Shown here one piece after another: positions 1 through 8,518 of a DNA stretch of 64,000 nt. The notes under the pieces were generated by a model that saw only the letters and a list, made by a program, of their open reading frames with translations, made no database searches and was not told the DNA's origin. The translations under genes and the position numbers were made by a program. The stretch comes from Fodinibacter sp963763015 (lineage in GTDB: Bacteria > Actinomycetota > Actinomycetes > Actinomycetales > Dermatophilaceae). Location: contig CAVXML010000007.1 in the NCBI GenBank assembly GCA_963763015.1, positions 62,001 to 126,000 on the forward strand, written 5' to 3'. Position 1 is the stretch's first letter, and each line of letters starts with the position of its first letter.

Positions 1-196
1 GCAGCCATCCCTCGTGCTTGGTCGCTCAATTGTCCGTGGATGCCTCGCACTGGCCGTGGAGTCGGCCACACTGCGGAGGGTGAACGGACGACCCGCTCCT
101 GTTTCGTCATCGGCGGCATCCCGCCGACGCGGTTCGGCTCCATCACCACGGCAGCCTGAGTGTGACGCCCTCGTCCGCCGACCCGACCAGGTCCCC

Positions 197-2185
197 GTGG
201 CTGGCATCGTGAGTCGACTCCGCGCGTGGTCCGTGCTCGGTCTGGTCGTCACCGCTCTGGTGGCTCCTGCCCCAGCGAGCGCCACCACCCCGGGGCTCGC
301 AAGCGTGCCCACCGTGCCAGCCCTGGCCAGCGCGTCGGTCGAGGACGAGCAGGCGCTTGCCGAACGGTTCGCTCCGGTGGTGCGCCTGGTGGTGCAGGCG
401 GAGGACTGCGGCCCCGGCGAGCCGTTCGTGCCGACCGACGTCGACGCCCTGCTGGGCAACGACACGGTCGCGCTGCGCGGCCCCTGGCACACCGACGACC
501 TGGTGCAGATCGGCCCCGCTGCCGCGGACCTCGGCACAGGACTGACCGGCTACCACCTCGACTTCCCGGGCAACCCGCTGAACCCCGGGTGCTCCTACGA
601 GGAGTGGTCCGACGAGCTGACCGCGGGCTCGACCCCCACGACCTATGCCCGCGTCGTCACCGAGCCAGGGCGCGAGGGGCTGGCGGTGCAGTACTGGCTC
701 TACTACCCGTTCAACGACTTCAACAACAAGCACGAGAGCGACTGGGAGATGATCCAGGTCGAGTTCGCTGCCTCCGACGCCGCGACCGCCCTCACCCAGC
801 AGCCGATCCGGGTCGGGTACAGCCAGCACGAAGGCGTCGAGCTCGCCGGCTGGGGCGACCCCAAGCTCGAGGTGCTCGACGGCACCCGCCCGGTGGTGCA
901 TCCCGCCGCCGGGTCGCACGCGAACTACTTCGACGCCGCCCTCTTCCTCGGGCGCTCCGGCCAGCAGGGGTTCGGCTGCGACGACAGCCGCGCGCCGAGC
1001 ACCGACATCCGGCCCGACATGAAGCTCGTGCCGTCCGACCCGGATGCCGTCGGCGGTGAGTATCCGTGGCTGGACTACACCGGGCGCTGGGGGCAGAGGG
1101 AGACCAGCTTCTACAACGGTCCGACCGGCCCCAACACCAAGGACCAGTGGACCAGGCCGCTGACCTGGACCGACGAGGAGGGGGCCGCCACGGCCTATGC
1201 CGTGCCCGCGAGCGGTCTCTTCGGGACGCAGGCAACCAGCTCGTTCTGCGAGATCGTCGCGACCGGCTCGGACGCGTTGCGCCTGGCGATGAACAACCTC
1301 GCGATCGCAGCCCTCGGCCTGCTCGTCATCGGCGGGGTCGTCGCCTGGCTCGTGCGCCGCACCACCTGGCGCCCCTCCGCGCCGCTGCGCCTGGTCCGGC
1401 GCCGCAGCACCGGCCAGGTCGTCGCCGCGGTCTGGCGGATGTACCTTCGCCGGCTCCTGCTGTTCGTCGGGATCGGCGTCCCGATCGCCGTCGCGACGAT
1501 CCTGCCGGGCGTCGCCACGGTGTGGGTCACGTCGACCCTCGAGTCACTGCAGGGCGACTCGACGACCAGGGCCGTGCTCGTCGGGTTGAGCGGGCTGGTC
1601 CTCGCCGCGTTGTCCCCCATCACGTTGTCGCTGGGCCAGGCGGCGACGATGTTCGCAGCGCGAGAGATCGACGAGGACCGCCCTGTGGGTCCGCTGAGTG
1701 CCTATGCCGGCGCCCTGAGGAGCGCGGTGCCACTGCTGCTCACCCAGCTCGGTGTGTTCGCCGTGATCGTGCTGCTGGCGGTCACCGTCGTGCTCCTCCC
1801 CGTCGCTCTGGTCATCGTCGTGCTCAGCCTGCTCATCACGCCGGTCGTCCTGTTCGAGCGCCTTGTCGGGTGGCCGGCAGTTCGACGAAGCGCGCACCTC
1901 GTGCGCAGACGTTGGCTGAAGGTGGTCGTACTCGTCGCCCTGACCAACGCCCTCGTCCTCGCTGTCGGGCCGCTGCTCGGCACGGTCCTCATCCTGAGCA
2001 CCTCGCTGCCGTTCGCGGTGAGCAACGCGGTGGCCGGCATCGTCTACGCGTTGTTCGTGCCGCTCGTGGCCCTCAACGCCGTGTACGTCTACGCCGACAT
2101 CATCGTCCGCGACGAGCTCGAGCCTCGGCGTGAGAAGGTACCGGAGCTGCCCGCCGAGGCCGAGCTGGCCACTCGTCGCGCGTGA
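197..2185 (+). CDS. Exported membrane protein with Vps62 (DUF946-like) domain
   Basis: About 662 aa from the GTG at 197 (GTG 209 is an alternative). The frame is open further left, but only from here does it begin with a signal-peptide-like hydrophobic stretch ending in a run of Ala (residues 8-30). Residues about 45-350 resemble the Vps62 family: YWLYYPFNDFNNKHESDWEM near 165 and SHANYF near 239 are its typical motifs. Residues about 360-640 hold six or more membrane segments. The Vps62 part is therefore probably outside the cell, anchored by the C-terminal bundle. Bacterial members have no settled function. Domain call fairly sure, role unknown. No gene is visible upstream in the window. 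Confidence 0.8.
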   Translation: MAGIVSRLRAWSVLGLVVTALVAPAPASATTPGLASVPTVPALASASVEDEQALAERFAPVVRLVVQAEDCGPGEPFVPTDVDALLGNDTVALRGPWHTDDLVQIGPAAADLGTGLTGYHLDFPGNPLNPGCSYEEWSDELTAGSTPTTYARVVTEPGREGLAVQYWLYYPFNDFNNKHESDWEMIQVEFAASDAATALTQQPIRVGYSQHEGVELAGWGDPKLEVLDGTRPVVHPAAGSHANYFDAALFLGRSGQQGFGCDDSRAPSTDIRPDMKLVPSDPDAVGGEYPWLDYTGRWGQRETSFYNGPTGPNTKDQWTRPLTWTDEEGAATAYAVPASGLFGTQATSSFCEIVATGSDALRLAMNNLAIAALGLLVIGGVVAWLVRRTTWRPSAPLRLVRRRSTGQVVAAVWRMYLRRLLLFVGIGVPIAVATILPGVATVWVTSTLESLQGDSTTRAVLVGLSGLVLAALSPITLSLGQAATMFAAREIDEDRPVGPLSAYAGALRSAVPLLLTQLGVFAVIVLLAVTVVLLPVALVIVVLSLLITPVVLFERLVGWPAVRRSAHLVRRRWLKVVVLVALTNALVLAVGPLLGTVLILSTSLPFAVSNAVAGIVYALFVPLVALNAVYVYADIIVRDELEPRREKVPELPAEAELATRRA

Positions 2186-2271
2186 CGCGGCGGGGCCCCT
2201 CCCGGAAGGCGTCATGGTGACGGCCGCTCTGGGCCTGTGGCCACCCCCAGTCGAGGGGTGACGCGCGGGAT

Positions 2272-2334
2272 GCAACGTTTGGTTGCGTAATCGCAGCGAC
2301 CTGCTCTACGCTGATGTGCAACGAAAGGTTGCAC
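2272..2334 (+). promoter_or_regulatory. Promoter with twin palindromic operator for the ArsR/SRPBCC operon
   Basis: Two related inverted repeats precede the SRPBCC gene: GCAAC-N5-GTTGC at 2272-2286 and the longer GTGCAAC-GAAAG-GTTGCAC at 2316-2334. Between them lie a possible -35 (TTGCGT, 2283-2288) and, 18 bp later, a possible -10 (TACGCT, 2307-2312). One site would cover the -35 and the other the transcription start. The obvious binder is the ArsR-family protein encoded second in this operon, giving autorepression. The palindromes are seen directly; the assignment is inference. Confidence 0.6.
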
Positions 2335-2363
2335 CACGACCGGAACAGGAACAGGAGCAGGAC

Positions 2364-2831
2364 ATGGAGCAGTACAGCGTCATCGAGCGGGAGATCCAGA
2401 TCGAGGCAACCCCGGAGGTGGTCTACCGGGTGATCAGTACCCCTGAGCACCTGTGCGAGTGGTGGCCGGACGAGGCCGAGCTCGAGCCGGTGCCCGGCGG
2501 AACCGGCACCGTCACGTTCGGCGAACCGGGCACGCCGGAGGCGAAGGTGGTCGCGCTGACAGTGGTCGAGGCCGACCCTCCCCGCCGGTTCTCCTTCCGC
2601 TGGGTGTACGACGAGGGAGTCACGCCGTCCCCGGACACCTCGCTGCTGGTGACCTTCGACCTCGCGCCCAGTGGTACCGGAACCTTGCTCCGGTTTCGCG
2701 AGACCGGTTTCGCGGACCGGGCATGGGAGCCTTCCGTGGTCGAGGAGACCTACCGTGACCACGTGTCCGGCTGGGACCACTTCCTACCCCGCCTGGTCCG
2801 CTACGTCGACCGGCTGACCCCCGTGTCATGA
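2364..2831 (+). CDS. SRPBCC (AHSA1/START-fold) domain protein
   Basis: 155 aa from ATG 2364, chosen because it begins at the conserved domain and follows a purine-rich stretch (AGGAGCAGGAC). The sequence has the AHSA1-like pattern: an N-terminal beta strand (YSVIEREIQIEATPEVVYRVI), the CEWWPDEAE segment and the PPRRFSFRW strand, ending in a C-terminal helix. Such helix-grip proteins bind hydrophobic ligands; no enzymatic residue is evident. Its stop overlaps the ATG of the ArsR gene by 4 bp (ATGA), so the two are translationally coupled. Operator sites lie upstream. The usual pairing of ArsR with SRPBCC suggests a regulator whose output is the ligand-binding protein; ligand unknown. Confidence 0.85.
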   Translation: MEQYSVIEREIQIEATPEVVYRVISTPEHLCEWWPDEAELEPVPGGTGTVTFGEPGTPEAKVVALTVVEADPPRRFSFRWVYDEGVTPSPDTSLLVTFDLAPSGTGTLLRFRETGFADRAWEPSVVEETYRDHVSGWDHFLPRLVRYVDRLTPVS

Positions 2832-3166
2832 GCAGAACGGCCGACGACCAGCTGTGGTCGGCCATCGGTGACCCGACCCGGCGGCGAATGCTGGATCTGC
2901 TGCTGGACAGCAACGGAGGGACAGCGACCACGCTGAGCGAGCACCTTCCGGTGAGCCGGCAGGCGATCGCCAAGCACCTCGTCGTCCTGAGCCGGGTCGG
3001 GCTCGTGCGCAGCTCGACGTCCGGACGCGAGCGCCGATACGACGTCGACCCAGACCGGCTCGCGCTGGCCAGCGAACACCTCGTGTCGGTCGGTTCGACC
3101 TGGGACGGCCGACTCAACCGGATCAAGCGGCTCGCCGAGGCAGTGCAGCGCACTCAGAGCGACTGA
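2828..3166 (+). CDS. ArsR-family winged-helix transcriptional regulator
   Basis: 112 aa, the usual ArsR size. DPTRRRMLDLLL (residues 15-26) followed by the helix-turn-helix LSEHLPVSRQAIAKHLVVLSRVG (about 36-58) and the wing SSTSGRERRYDVD is typical of the ArsR subgroup that accompanies SRPBCC proteins. No cysteine metal site is visible, so it is probably not a metal sensor. It overlaps the preceding gene by ATGA and probably represses its own operon through the palindromes at 2272-2334. A second SRPBCC gene follows at 3262. Confidence 0.9.
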   Translation: MSRTADDQLWSAIGDPTRRRMLDLLLDSNGGTATTLSEHLPVSRQAIAKHLVVLSRVGLVRSSTSGRERRYDVDPDRLALASEHLVSVGSTWDGRLNRIKRLAEAVQRTQSD

Positions 3167-3261
3167 AACCCGCCGTCCACACCACCAGAACGTCGTCACG
3201 ACCGTGGCGAGGTTCATCGAACCTGCCCGAAGCCGGGCACCGACAGAGAAGGCACATCGAC

Positions 3262-3714
3262 ATGGTTGACATCCTGCATCGCATCGGCGCCGTCGCCCCG
3301 CTCGACGACGTCTACGCCGCCCTCACCACCATCGACGGCTTGGCCGGCTGGTGGACGGAGGACACCACCGGGGAGGACACGGTCGGTGGCGTGATCCGGT
3401 TCCGTTTCAAGGACGCGCCGCCGCCTGCCGGCTTCGACATGCTGGTCCGGGAGAACGAGCCGGGCCGGTGCGTGGTCTGGGAGGTCGTCGGCGGCGTGGA
3501 GGAGTGGATCGGCACGACCATCCACTTCGAGCTGAGCACCGAGGACGACTACACCGTCGTGCTGTTCAGCCACCGAGGCTGGCGCGAGCCGGTGGACTTC
3601 ATGTACCACTGCAGCACCAAGTGGGCCGCGTTCCTCCTGAGCCTGAAGAGGCTCGTCGAGACCGGCACGGGCGAGCCCGCGCCGAACGACGTGCGGATCA
3701 GCAACTGGCACTGA
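3262..3714 (+). CDS. SRPBCC domain protein (second copy)
   Basis: 150 aa from ATG 3262 with AGAGAAGG upstream. Residues 1-40 (VDILHRIGAVAPLDDVYAALTTIDGLAGWW) match the start of AHSA1-like domains, and the C-terminal helix (FMYHCSTKWAAFLLSLKRLVETG) closes the fold. It lies 95 bp after the ArsR gene. The gap holds a short inverted repeat, AGGTTC-ATC-GAACCT (3210-3224), unlike the GCAAC operator upstream, so it may be separately controlled. The specific ligand cannot be told. Different in sequence from the SRPBCC protein at 2364, so not a recent duplicate. Confidence 0.85.
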   Translation: MVDILHRIGAVAPLDDVYAALTTIDGLAGWWTEDTTGEDTVGGVIRFRFKDAPPPAGFDMLVRENEPGRCVVWEVVGGVEEWIGTTIHFELSTEDDYTVVLFSHRGWREPVDFMYHCSTKWAAFLLSLKRLVETGTGEPAPNDVRISNWH

Positions 3715-3824
3715 GCGCTGGCGCGATGGCGCGCGCCTCCTACGCTGGGGGCTGACCACTGCCCAGCGAAGGTGACCACAGCCGGGCCGGGGTGCGAGAG
3801 TCACCACACGAGAATGGAGCAGAG

Positions 3825-4091
3825 ATGATGAACACCATGACGCGTGAGGGAGTGCTCTGGGGACTCACCGCACCCGATCACGTCCACTACTCGACACGAC
3901 GCGCGGGCGGCCACCTGTTCCTGCACGCCCGCAAGGAGTGCTCCCTCCTGGCCGACCCGGCGGTGGAAGTGTCGCCGAGGATCGTGCAGACCCTCTGGGA
4001 GAAGGACGTCGCAACGAGCTCCAGCAAGGGTGAGAACGATGTGGAGTGGTGCGAGGAGTGCGCCACGAAGAAGGTCGACCCCGCACCCTGA
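3825..4091 (+). CDS. Small hypothetical protein with C-terminal CxxC-like pair
   Basis: 88 aa from ATG 3825 (ATG 3828 also possible; GGAGCAGAG just upstream). Not recognised. It has isolated cysteines: one in HARKECSLLAD and a WCEEC pair near the C-terminus, which could form a metal or redox site. No signal peptide or membrane segment. It stands between an SRPBCC gene and glycerate kinase with 110 bp before it and 38 bp after it, so it may share a transcript with the kinase. Confidence 0.6.
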   Translation: MMNTMTREGVLWGLTAPDHVHYSTRRAGGHLFLHARKECSLLADPAVEVSPRIVQTLWEKDVATSSSKGENDVEWCEECATKKVDPAP

Positions 4092-4129
4092 CGCCGTCGC
4101 GCGGTGACGGTCCGGGGTGAGGTGACCAC

Positions 4130-5356
4130 ATGGCACGCCCACCCGCGACGCCCACCGGTGACGCCGGCCGGCCGCTGCGCGTGGTCGTGGCGACCGACTC
4201 GTTCAAGGGCTCGCTGAGCAGCGTCGAGGCCGGCACAGCAATCGGCGACGGAGTGCTCGAGGCGGCACCCGAGGCAGTGGTCGACGTCGTGGCCGTCGCC
4301 GACGGGGGTGAGGGCACCATCGACGCCTACGCCTTCGCCGGCGCCCTCGACGAGGTCGAGGTCGATGGTGTGGATGCCGTGGGTCGCCCCCTCCGCGCGG
4401 CCTACGGACTCCGCCGGAGTGGGGGCCGCTCGACCGCGGTCATCGAGGCGGCCCGAACCGTCGGCCTGGGCGGTACTGCCGCCGTGGACGACGCACTTCC
4501 GGCCGCGGCCAGCTCAAGAGGCCTCGGCCTGCACCTCAGGCATGCCCTCGGGGCGGGCGCCGACGACGTCATCGTGGGCCTGGGCGGAACCGCGTGCACG
4601 GACGGTGGCACCGGCCTGCTCCTGGCCCTCGGTGCCGCAGTCACCGATGCGGCCGGCCACCCCGTCGACATCGTGGGCAACCCTCTGCTCCGGCACGATC
4701 TCCTCACCGTCGCGGAGCTTCCGGACCTTCGCTCCGTCGAGGTGCTCACCGACGTCCGGAGCCCACTGCTCGGCCCCGACGGCGCCAGCCGCATGTTCGC
4801 CCCCCAGAAGGGGGCGAGTACCCACCAGGTTCGCGAGCTCGAGCACCGGATGTCTCTGTGGGCCGATGCTCTGGAGCGACGCACGGGGCGCTCCGTCCGA
4901 GACCTGCCGGGGGCGGGGGCCGCCGGTGGAGCCGGCGCGGCCCTTGCCGCGTGTGGCGCCCGGCTGGTGCCGGGCTTCGACCGGGTCGCCGAGGAGGTCG
5001 GGCTCCTTCCCCTGCTGGCCGGCGCGGACGTGGTGATCACCGGCGAGGGCCGGATCGACGCCCAGACCGCCCTGGGAAAGGGGCCGTACCGCGTCGCGGA
5101 GCTGGCGCGGGCCCGCGGATCGGCGGTGGTCGTGGCGCTGACCGGCGAGATCGTCGACCGCACCGACCTCGACGACAACGCCCCCGCCACCACGACCCCC
5201 TCTCCGTTCGACGCGGTGTTTCCGGTGCACCGCGGCCCTCTCACGCTGTCGGCGGCCATCGACCCGACCGTGACCCGGGAGGCGCTGCGGGCCTCCAGCC
5301 GTGAGGTCATCCGGCTCGTCGTGGCCCTCCGTCGACCAGACGACCCGCCGTCGTAG
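4130..5356 (+). CDS. Glycerate kinase (GlxK/GarK family)
   Basis: 408 aa, slightly longer than the usual 370-390. It phosphorylates D-glycerate to a phosphoglycerate, feeding glyoxylate/serine carbon into glycolysis. Family landmarks: RVVVATDSFKGSLSS near residue 20, VAVADGGEGTIDA near 55-65, the GLGGTACTDGGTGLL glycine motif near 145-165, and VITGEGRIDAQTALGKGPYRVAELAR near 305-330. The family is usually cytosolic; no signal is seen. ATG 4130 is preceded by GGGGTGAGGTGA. It sits alone, between an unknown small protein and another unknown gene. Confidence 0.93.
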   Translation: MARPPATPTGDAGRPLRVVVATDSFKGSLSSVEAGTAIGDGVLEAAPEAVVDVVAVADGGEGTIDAYAFAGALDEVEVDGVDAVGRPLRAAYGLRRSGGRSTAVIEAARTVGLGGTAAVDDALPAAASSRGLGLHLRHALGAGADDVIVGLGGTACTDGGTGLLLALGAAVTDAAGHPVDIVGNPLLRHDLLTVAELPDLRSVEVLTDVRSPLLGPDGASRMFAPQKGASTHQVRELEHRMSLWADALERRTGRSVRDLPGAGAAGGAGAALAACGARLVPGFDRVAEEVGLLPLLAGADVVITGEGRIDAQTALGKGPYRVAELARARGSAVVVALTGEIVDRTDLDDNAPATTTPSPFDAVFPVHRGPLTLSAAIDPTVTREALRASSREVIRLVVALRRPDDPPS

Positions 5357-5599
5357 ACGTTGCCGCGAATCGACATCCCGTGGCTCCGCGCCCAGGGCCA
5401 CCTGCGATGAGGATGCCGTGCGCGCCCTCATCACCAGTGAACGCGTGACGCGCTCACGGCTGATCGGCCGGCAGGGGTGCCCAGGGTGGGCAGAGGCTCC
5501 GCTTTCACCTGGAAGGCGGGGCACGGTCGCCGCGTCATGGCGCGCGGGTCCCGGCGTCTTCAGGGGTGTGGAGGGATCCCACGGTCTGGAGGACCAGTC

Positions 5600-6031
5600 A
5601 TGACGGTCATCGCGTTCCCACCCCGCCCAGCGGGCACCGACCTCGCGGATGCCGGGAGCCACCATGCCGTCACCGGCACGTTCCGCTCCCCGCGCGGACG
5701 GTCGGGTGAGATGCACGGCATCCTGCGGGTGGCCGAGCTGCGCCGGGCGCCATCCGGCGTGCGCCTCACGGGTGTCTTCACCGCCGAGCTGCGTGAGGCC
5801 GACGGCACCCGCATCGGGGTCGACAGCCGACGCACCACCGTCGCGCCCGAGCTCGTGCGCCAGGAGCGCTGTCGCCAGCTCGTCATCGGTCCGCTCGACC
5901 TCGACCTCATGGGCATCACGGTCCACGTGGAGAGGTTCACGATCGGTGCCCCAGGTGCGCGCATCCCACGTGCAGAACCCGCCGCCACGGCGTGGCGTGC
6001 ACCTGGCCACCGGGGCGGTGACACCTCGTGA
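5600..6031 (+). CDS. Hypothetical protein
   Basis: 143 aa from ATG 5600 (GGAGGACCAGTC upstream is a good ribosome site). No family recognised. It has a short basic N-terminus (RSPRGRSGEMHGILRVAEL) and predicted beta strands, no membrane segment and no obvious catalytic motif. Its stop overlaps a GTG at 6028 (GTGA), which begins a chain of two tiny overlapping frames. The 243 bases before it (5357-5599) show no gene; they include one GGATGCCG octamer at about 5413. Confidence 0.55.
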   Translation: MTVIAFPPRPAGTDLADAGSHHAVTGTFRSPRGRSGEMHGILRVAELRRAPSGVRLTGVFTAELREADGTRIGVDSRRTTVAPELVRQERCRQLVIGPLDLDLMGITVHVERFTIGAPGARIPRAEPAATAWRAPGHRGGDTS

Positions 6032-6105
6032 GCCGGGTCTGGGTGCTCGCCGGCCAGGTGCTCGCGCTGGCTGTCGCGGACGTCCGGCGGGTGCTGCGGC
6101 GATGA
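6028..6105 (+). CDS. Possible 25-aa peptide, coupled to neighbours
   Basis: Begins with a GTG overlapping the upstream stop (GTGA) and ends in a TGA overlapping the next ATG (ATGA, 6102). It would encode a short hydrophobic then basic peptide (VWVLAGQVLALAVADVRRVL). Only the double overlap supports it; length alone would not. It may just be a translational relay or chance. Confidence 0.25.
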   Translation: MSRVWVLAGQVLALAVADVRRVLRR

Positions 6106-6293
6106 CCGAGCAGCTGCCGTCGGCGACCGAGGAGGCCGAGCGGATCGCCCTCCTGCGGGACCCTCCGGCCCCGCCCGGCTACGTCGACCCCCTGGAGGGC
6201 AGCCGGATGCTCCACGACGGGCTGACGACCGACACCACCGAGGAGTCCGGTCGACAGGCCGCCGCCGGCCCGAGGAGTCGACCACGTCCCTGA
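6102..6293 (+). CDS. Small hypothetical protein, 63 aa
   Basis: Reads from ATG 6102 to a TGA at 6291-6293: acidic N-terminal half (TEQLPSATEEAERIALL), proline-rich centre (RDPPAPPGYVDP) and basic tail. No recognised family. Support is the ATGA overlap with the peptide before it and its position ahead of the sigma-factor fusion gene. It could be a regulator of the following module or spurious. Confidence 0.35.
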   Translation: MTEQLPSATEEAERIALLRDPPAPPGYVDPLEGSRMLHDGLTTDTTEESGRQAAAGPRSRPRP

Positions 6294-6469
6294 GAGCAGG
6301 GATCCGGTCAGCCGCGCGGTGCCGGGATTCGAGGAATCTCTCCCGGCACCGCGCGGTGCACAACGCCTCCGAGGCCGGCACGCAGGGCGCGGCCGTGCGA
6401 CCGAGGCGAGTCACAGCGACGTGCACGTTGGACCGATTCGGCGTCCCGGGCGCAAGTAGGGTCGCAGCC

Positions 6470-7558
6470 GTGACCTCGGGAGCCGCGGCGGCCGAGCAGC
6501 CGCCGGAAGCCGGTGGGCCGGGCGACGACGTCGCGGCCCTCATCCCGATGCTGCGTCGCATCGTGGGGGCGAGGGTGGGGTCGCACCCCATGGCGGAGGA
6601 CCTCGTGCAGGAGACGCTGGTCCGGGTGCTGGCCGCCAAGGACCGGATCGAGCCCGGGATGCTCGAGCCCTACGCCATCACGACCGTGCGCAACCTCGTC
6701 GCCACCATGTGGCGCCGCGACGACCGGGAGCTGCGCAACCGCCACCGGCTCCACGAGCCCGAGGACTCCGACGACGTCGAGGGCGCCATCGTCTCCACGG
6801 AGGAGCAGTCGGCGATCACCGAGGCGCTCGGCAGGCTCACCGACCGAGAACGGGAGGTCCTGCTCGCGCACGAGGTACGTGGGCAGGACACCCGCTCCCT
6901 GGCCGAGGCGGCCGGCAGCACGGCCGGCGCCGTGGCGGCTCAGCTCAAGCGGACGAGGGCTCGGCTGAGGGTGGAGTACCTGCTGGCACTCGAGGGGGCG
7001 GAGCCTCCGACGGACCGGTGCCGCCCGGTGCTCCTGGCGATCTCGAGCGCCGAGCGCCGGCGCCAGCGGGAGCTGGACGCCCCCCGGCACCTGCTCGAGT
7101 GCGAGCTGTGCGCCCGCCTCAGTGAGCCGCTGCTCGGCCGGGGACCTGTGCGCGAGGACGAGGTCCACGTGCCCATCAGCGGTGACCCGGACATCGTGGC
7201 CGCGCGACAGGCTGCCCGCGAGCTCGCCGTGCGGGCCGGGTTCACCGGCACGGACCTCACCGTGCTCGCGACCGCCGTGTCGGAGGTGGCCCGCAACATC
7301 GTGAAGTTCGCGTCGAGCGGAGAGGTGACCATCGAGCTCGTCGAGCACCCACAGGCCGGCATCCGGGTGGTCGCCCGGGACACCGGGCCCGGCATCCCCG
7401 ACGTGGACCAGGCGCTGGCGGACGGGTACAGCACCTACGAGGGCCTGGGGCTCGGCCTCCCCGGGGCTCGACGGCTGATGGACGAGTTCTCCATCGTCTC
7501 CGAGACCGGTCGTGGCACCACCATCAGCATGACCAAGTGGTTCGAGAGGAAGGGTTGA
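6470..7558 (+). CDS. ECF-like sigma factor fused to an RsbT-type HATPase kinase
   Basis: 362 aa from GTG 6470. Residues 23-90 form a sigma-70 region 2 (AEDLVQETLVRVL) and 115-170 a region 4 with helix-turn-helix (TRSLAEAAGSTAGAVAAQL). A linker carries H207-x3-C211-x2-C214, like the zinc finger of anti-sigma factors. Residues 233-359 are an RsbT/RsbW-type GHKL ATPase: N box SEVARNIVKFAS, DTGPGIP, and GLGLGLPGARRLMDEF. RsbT normally phosphorylates RsbR/RsbS and is released under stress; RsbR- and RsbS-like genes follow directly. The fusion suggests that stressosome release of the kinase also frees the sigma factor. Domains are clear, mechanism inferred. An in-frame ATG at 6356 would add 38 unconserved-looking residues. 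Confidence 0.9.
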   Translation: MTSGAAAAEQPPEAGGPGDDVAALIPMLRRIVGARVGSHPMAEDLVQETLVRVLAAKDRIEPGMLEPYAITTVRNLVATMWRRDDRELRNRHRLHEPEDSDDVEGAIVSTEEQSAITEALGRLTDREREVLLAHEVRGQDTRSLAEAAGSTAGAVAAQLKRTRARLRVEYLLALEGAEPPTDRCRPVLLAISSAERRRQRELDAPRHLLECELCARLSEPLLGRGPVREDEVHVPISGDPDIVAARQAARELAVRAGFTGTDLTVLATAVSEVARNIVKFASSGEVTIELVEHPQAGIRVVARDTGPGIPDVDQALADGYSTYEGLGLGLPGARRLMDEFSIVSETGRGTTISMTKWFERKG

Positions 7559-7560
7559 CG

Positions 7561-8518
7561 ATGAACGACGACCGCGAGCACGAGACCGAGCCGAGACACG
7601 AGACCGAGCGCGAGGACCACGACCGCGAACAGCCCGAGAGCCACGACAGCGACCACACGGTGGTCTCCTTCGACGGGCACCAGCTCCTCCCCCAGCTGGT
7701 GGCGCACCTGCGCGAGCACCGGGAGCGGCTGCGTGACGAGTGGGCCTCGCGAATCCGTGAGGCGCACCTGCTCGACGCCATGACTCCCCAGGAGATGGCC
7801 GCCGAGACCACGTCGGTCTACGACAACTACGTGGAGGTGCTCGAGACGGGGAGCGTCGAGGCCCTGCAGCACTACGCCCGGGACCTCTCCGAGCGCATCA
7901 TCCCCCGAGGTGTCGAGACCCATGAGGTGGTCGGCATCGTGCTGCTGCTGCGGGACGTGCTGGCCCGCTCGCTGTTCGAGAAGTACCAACGCGACCTCCC
8001 CCTGCTCAACCAGGTGCTCGACGCCTACGAGCCGGCCGCCAACCGCATCGCGAACACCGTCGCCGTGAGCTTCGTGGAAGAGCGCGAGAGGGTCATCCGC
8101 CAGCAGCAGGACGCGATCCGTGAGCTGTCGACGCCGGTCCTCCCGGTGCGGGAGCGCCTTCTCATCCTGCCGATCATCGGCGTCCTCGACCAGCAGCGCG
8201 CCAGGCAGCTCACGGAACAGCTGCTGCGCGGCATCCGAACCCATCGCGCGAAGGTCGTGGTCATCGACATCACCGGCGCACCCGACGTCGACCAGGACGG
8301 TGGCCAACCACCTGGTGCAGACGGTCGACGCCTCGCGCCTCATGGGCGCCAGCGTCATCATCACCGGTCTGTCCCCGACCATCGCCCAGACGCTCGTGAC
8401 GATCGGTGTCGACCTCAGCAAGATGAACACCATCGGTGACCTGCAGGGCGGGCTCGAGGAGGCGGAGCGGCTGCTCGGCTACCGGGTGACACGGATGGAG
8501 GCGGACGACCCCTCGTGA
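7561..8518 (+). pseudogene. rsbR: RsbR-type stressosome protein, reading frame broken by one extra base
   Basis: Starts ATG 7561 after GAGAGGAAGGG. Residues 40-180 match the N-terminal sensory (non-haem globin-like) domain of RsbR; a STAS domain follows (ELSTPVLPVRERLLILPIIG, then VVVIDITGAPDVD). At 8295-8296 one G too many shifts the frame: the shifted continuation TVANHLVQTVDASRLMGAS to TRMEADDPS is the rest of the same STAS domain, ending at 8518. Restoring the frame gives about 318 aa, normal for RsbR. T191 (ELSTPV) matches a known RsbR phosphosite. The defect may be a sequencing error, since the neighbours look intact. The GTGA at 8515 couples it to RsbS. Confidence 0.85.

Noticed and set aside
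14..196. N-terminal extension of the Vps62-domain gene to 14
   Set aside because: The extra 61 residues are basic and unlike the family, and would place the signal peptide internally; GTG 197 fits better.
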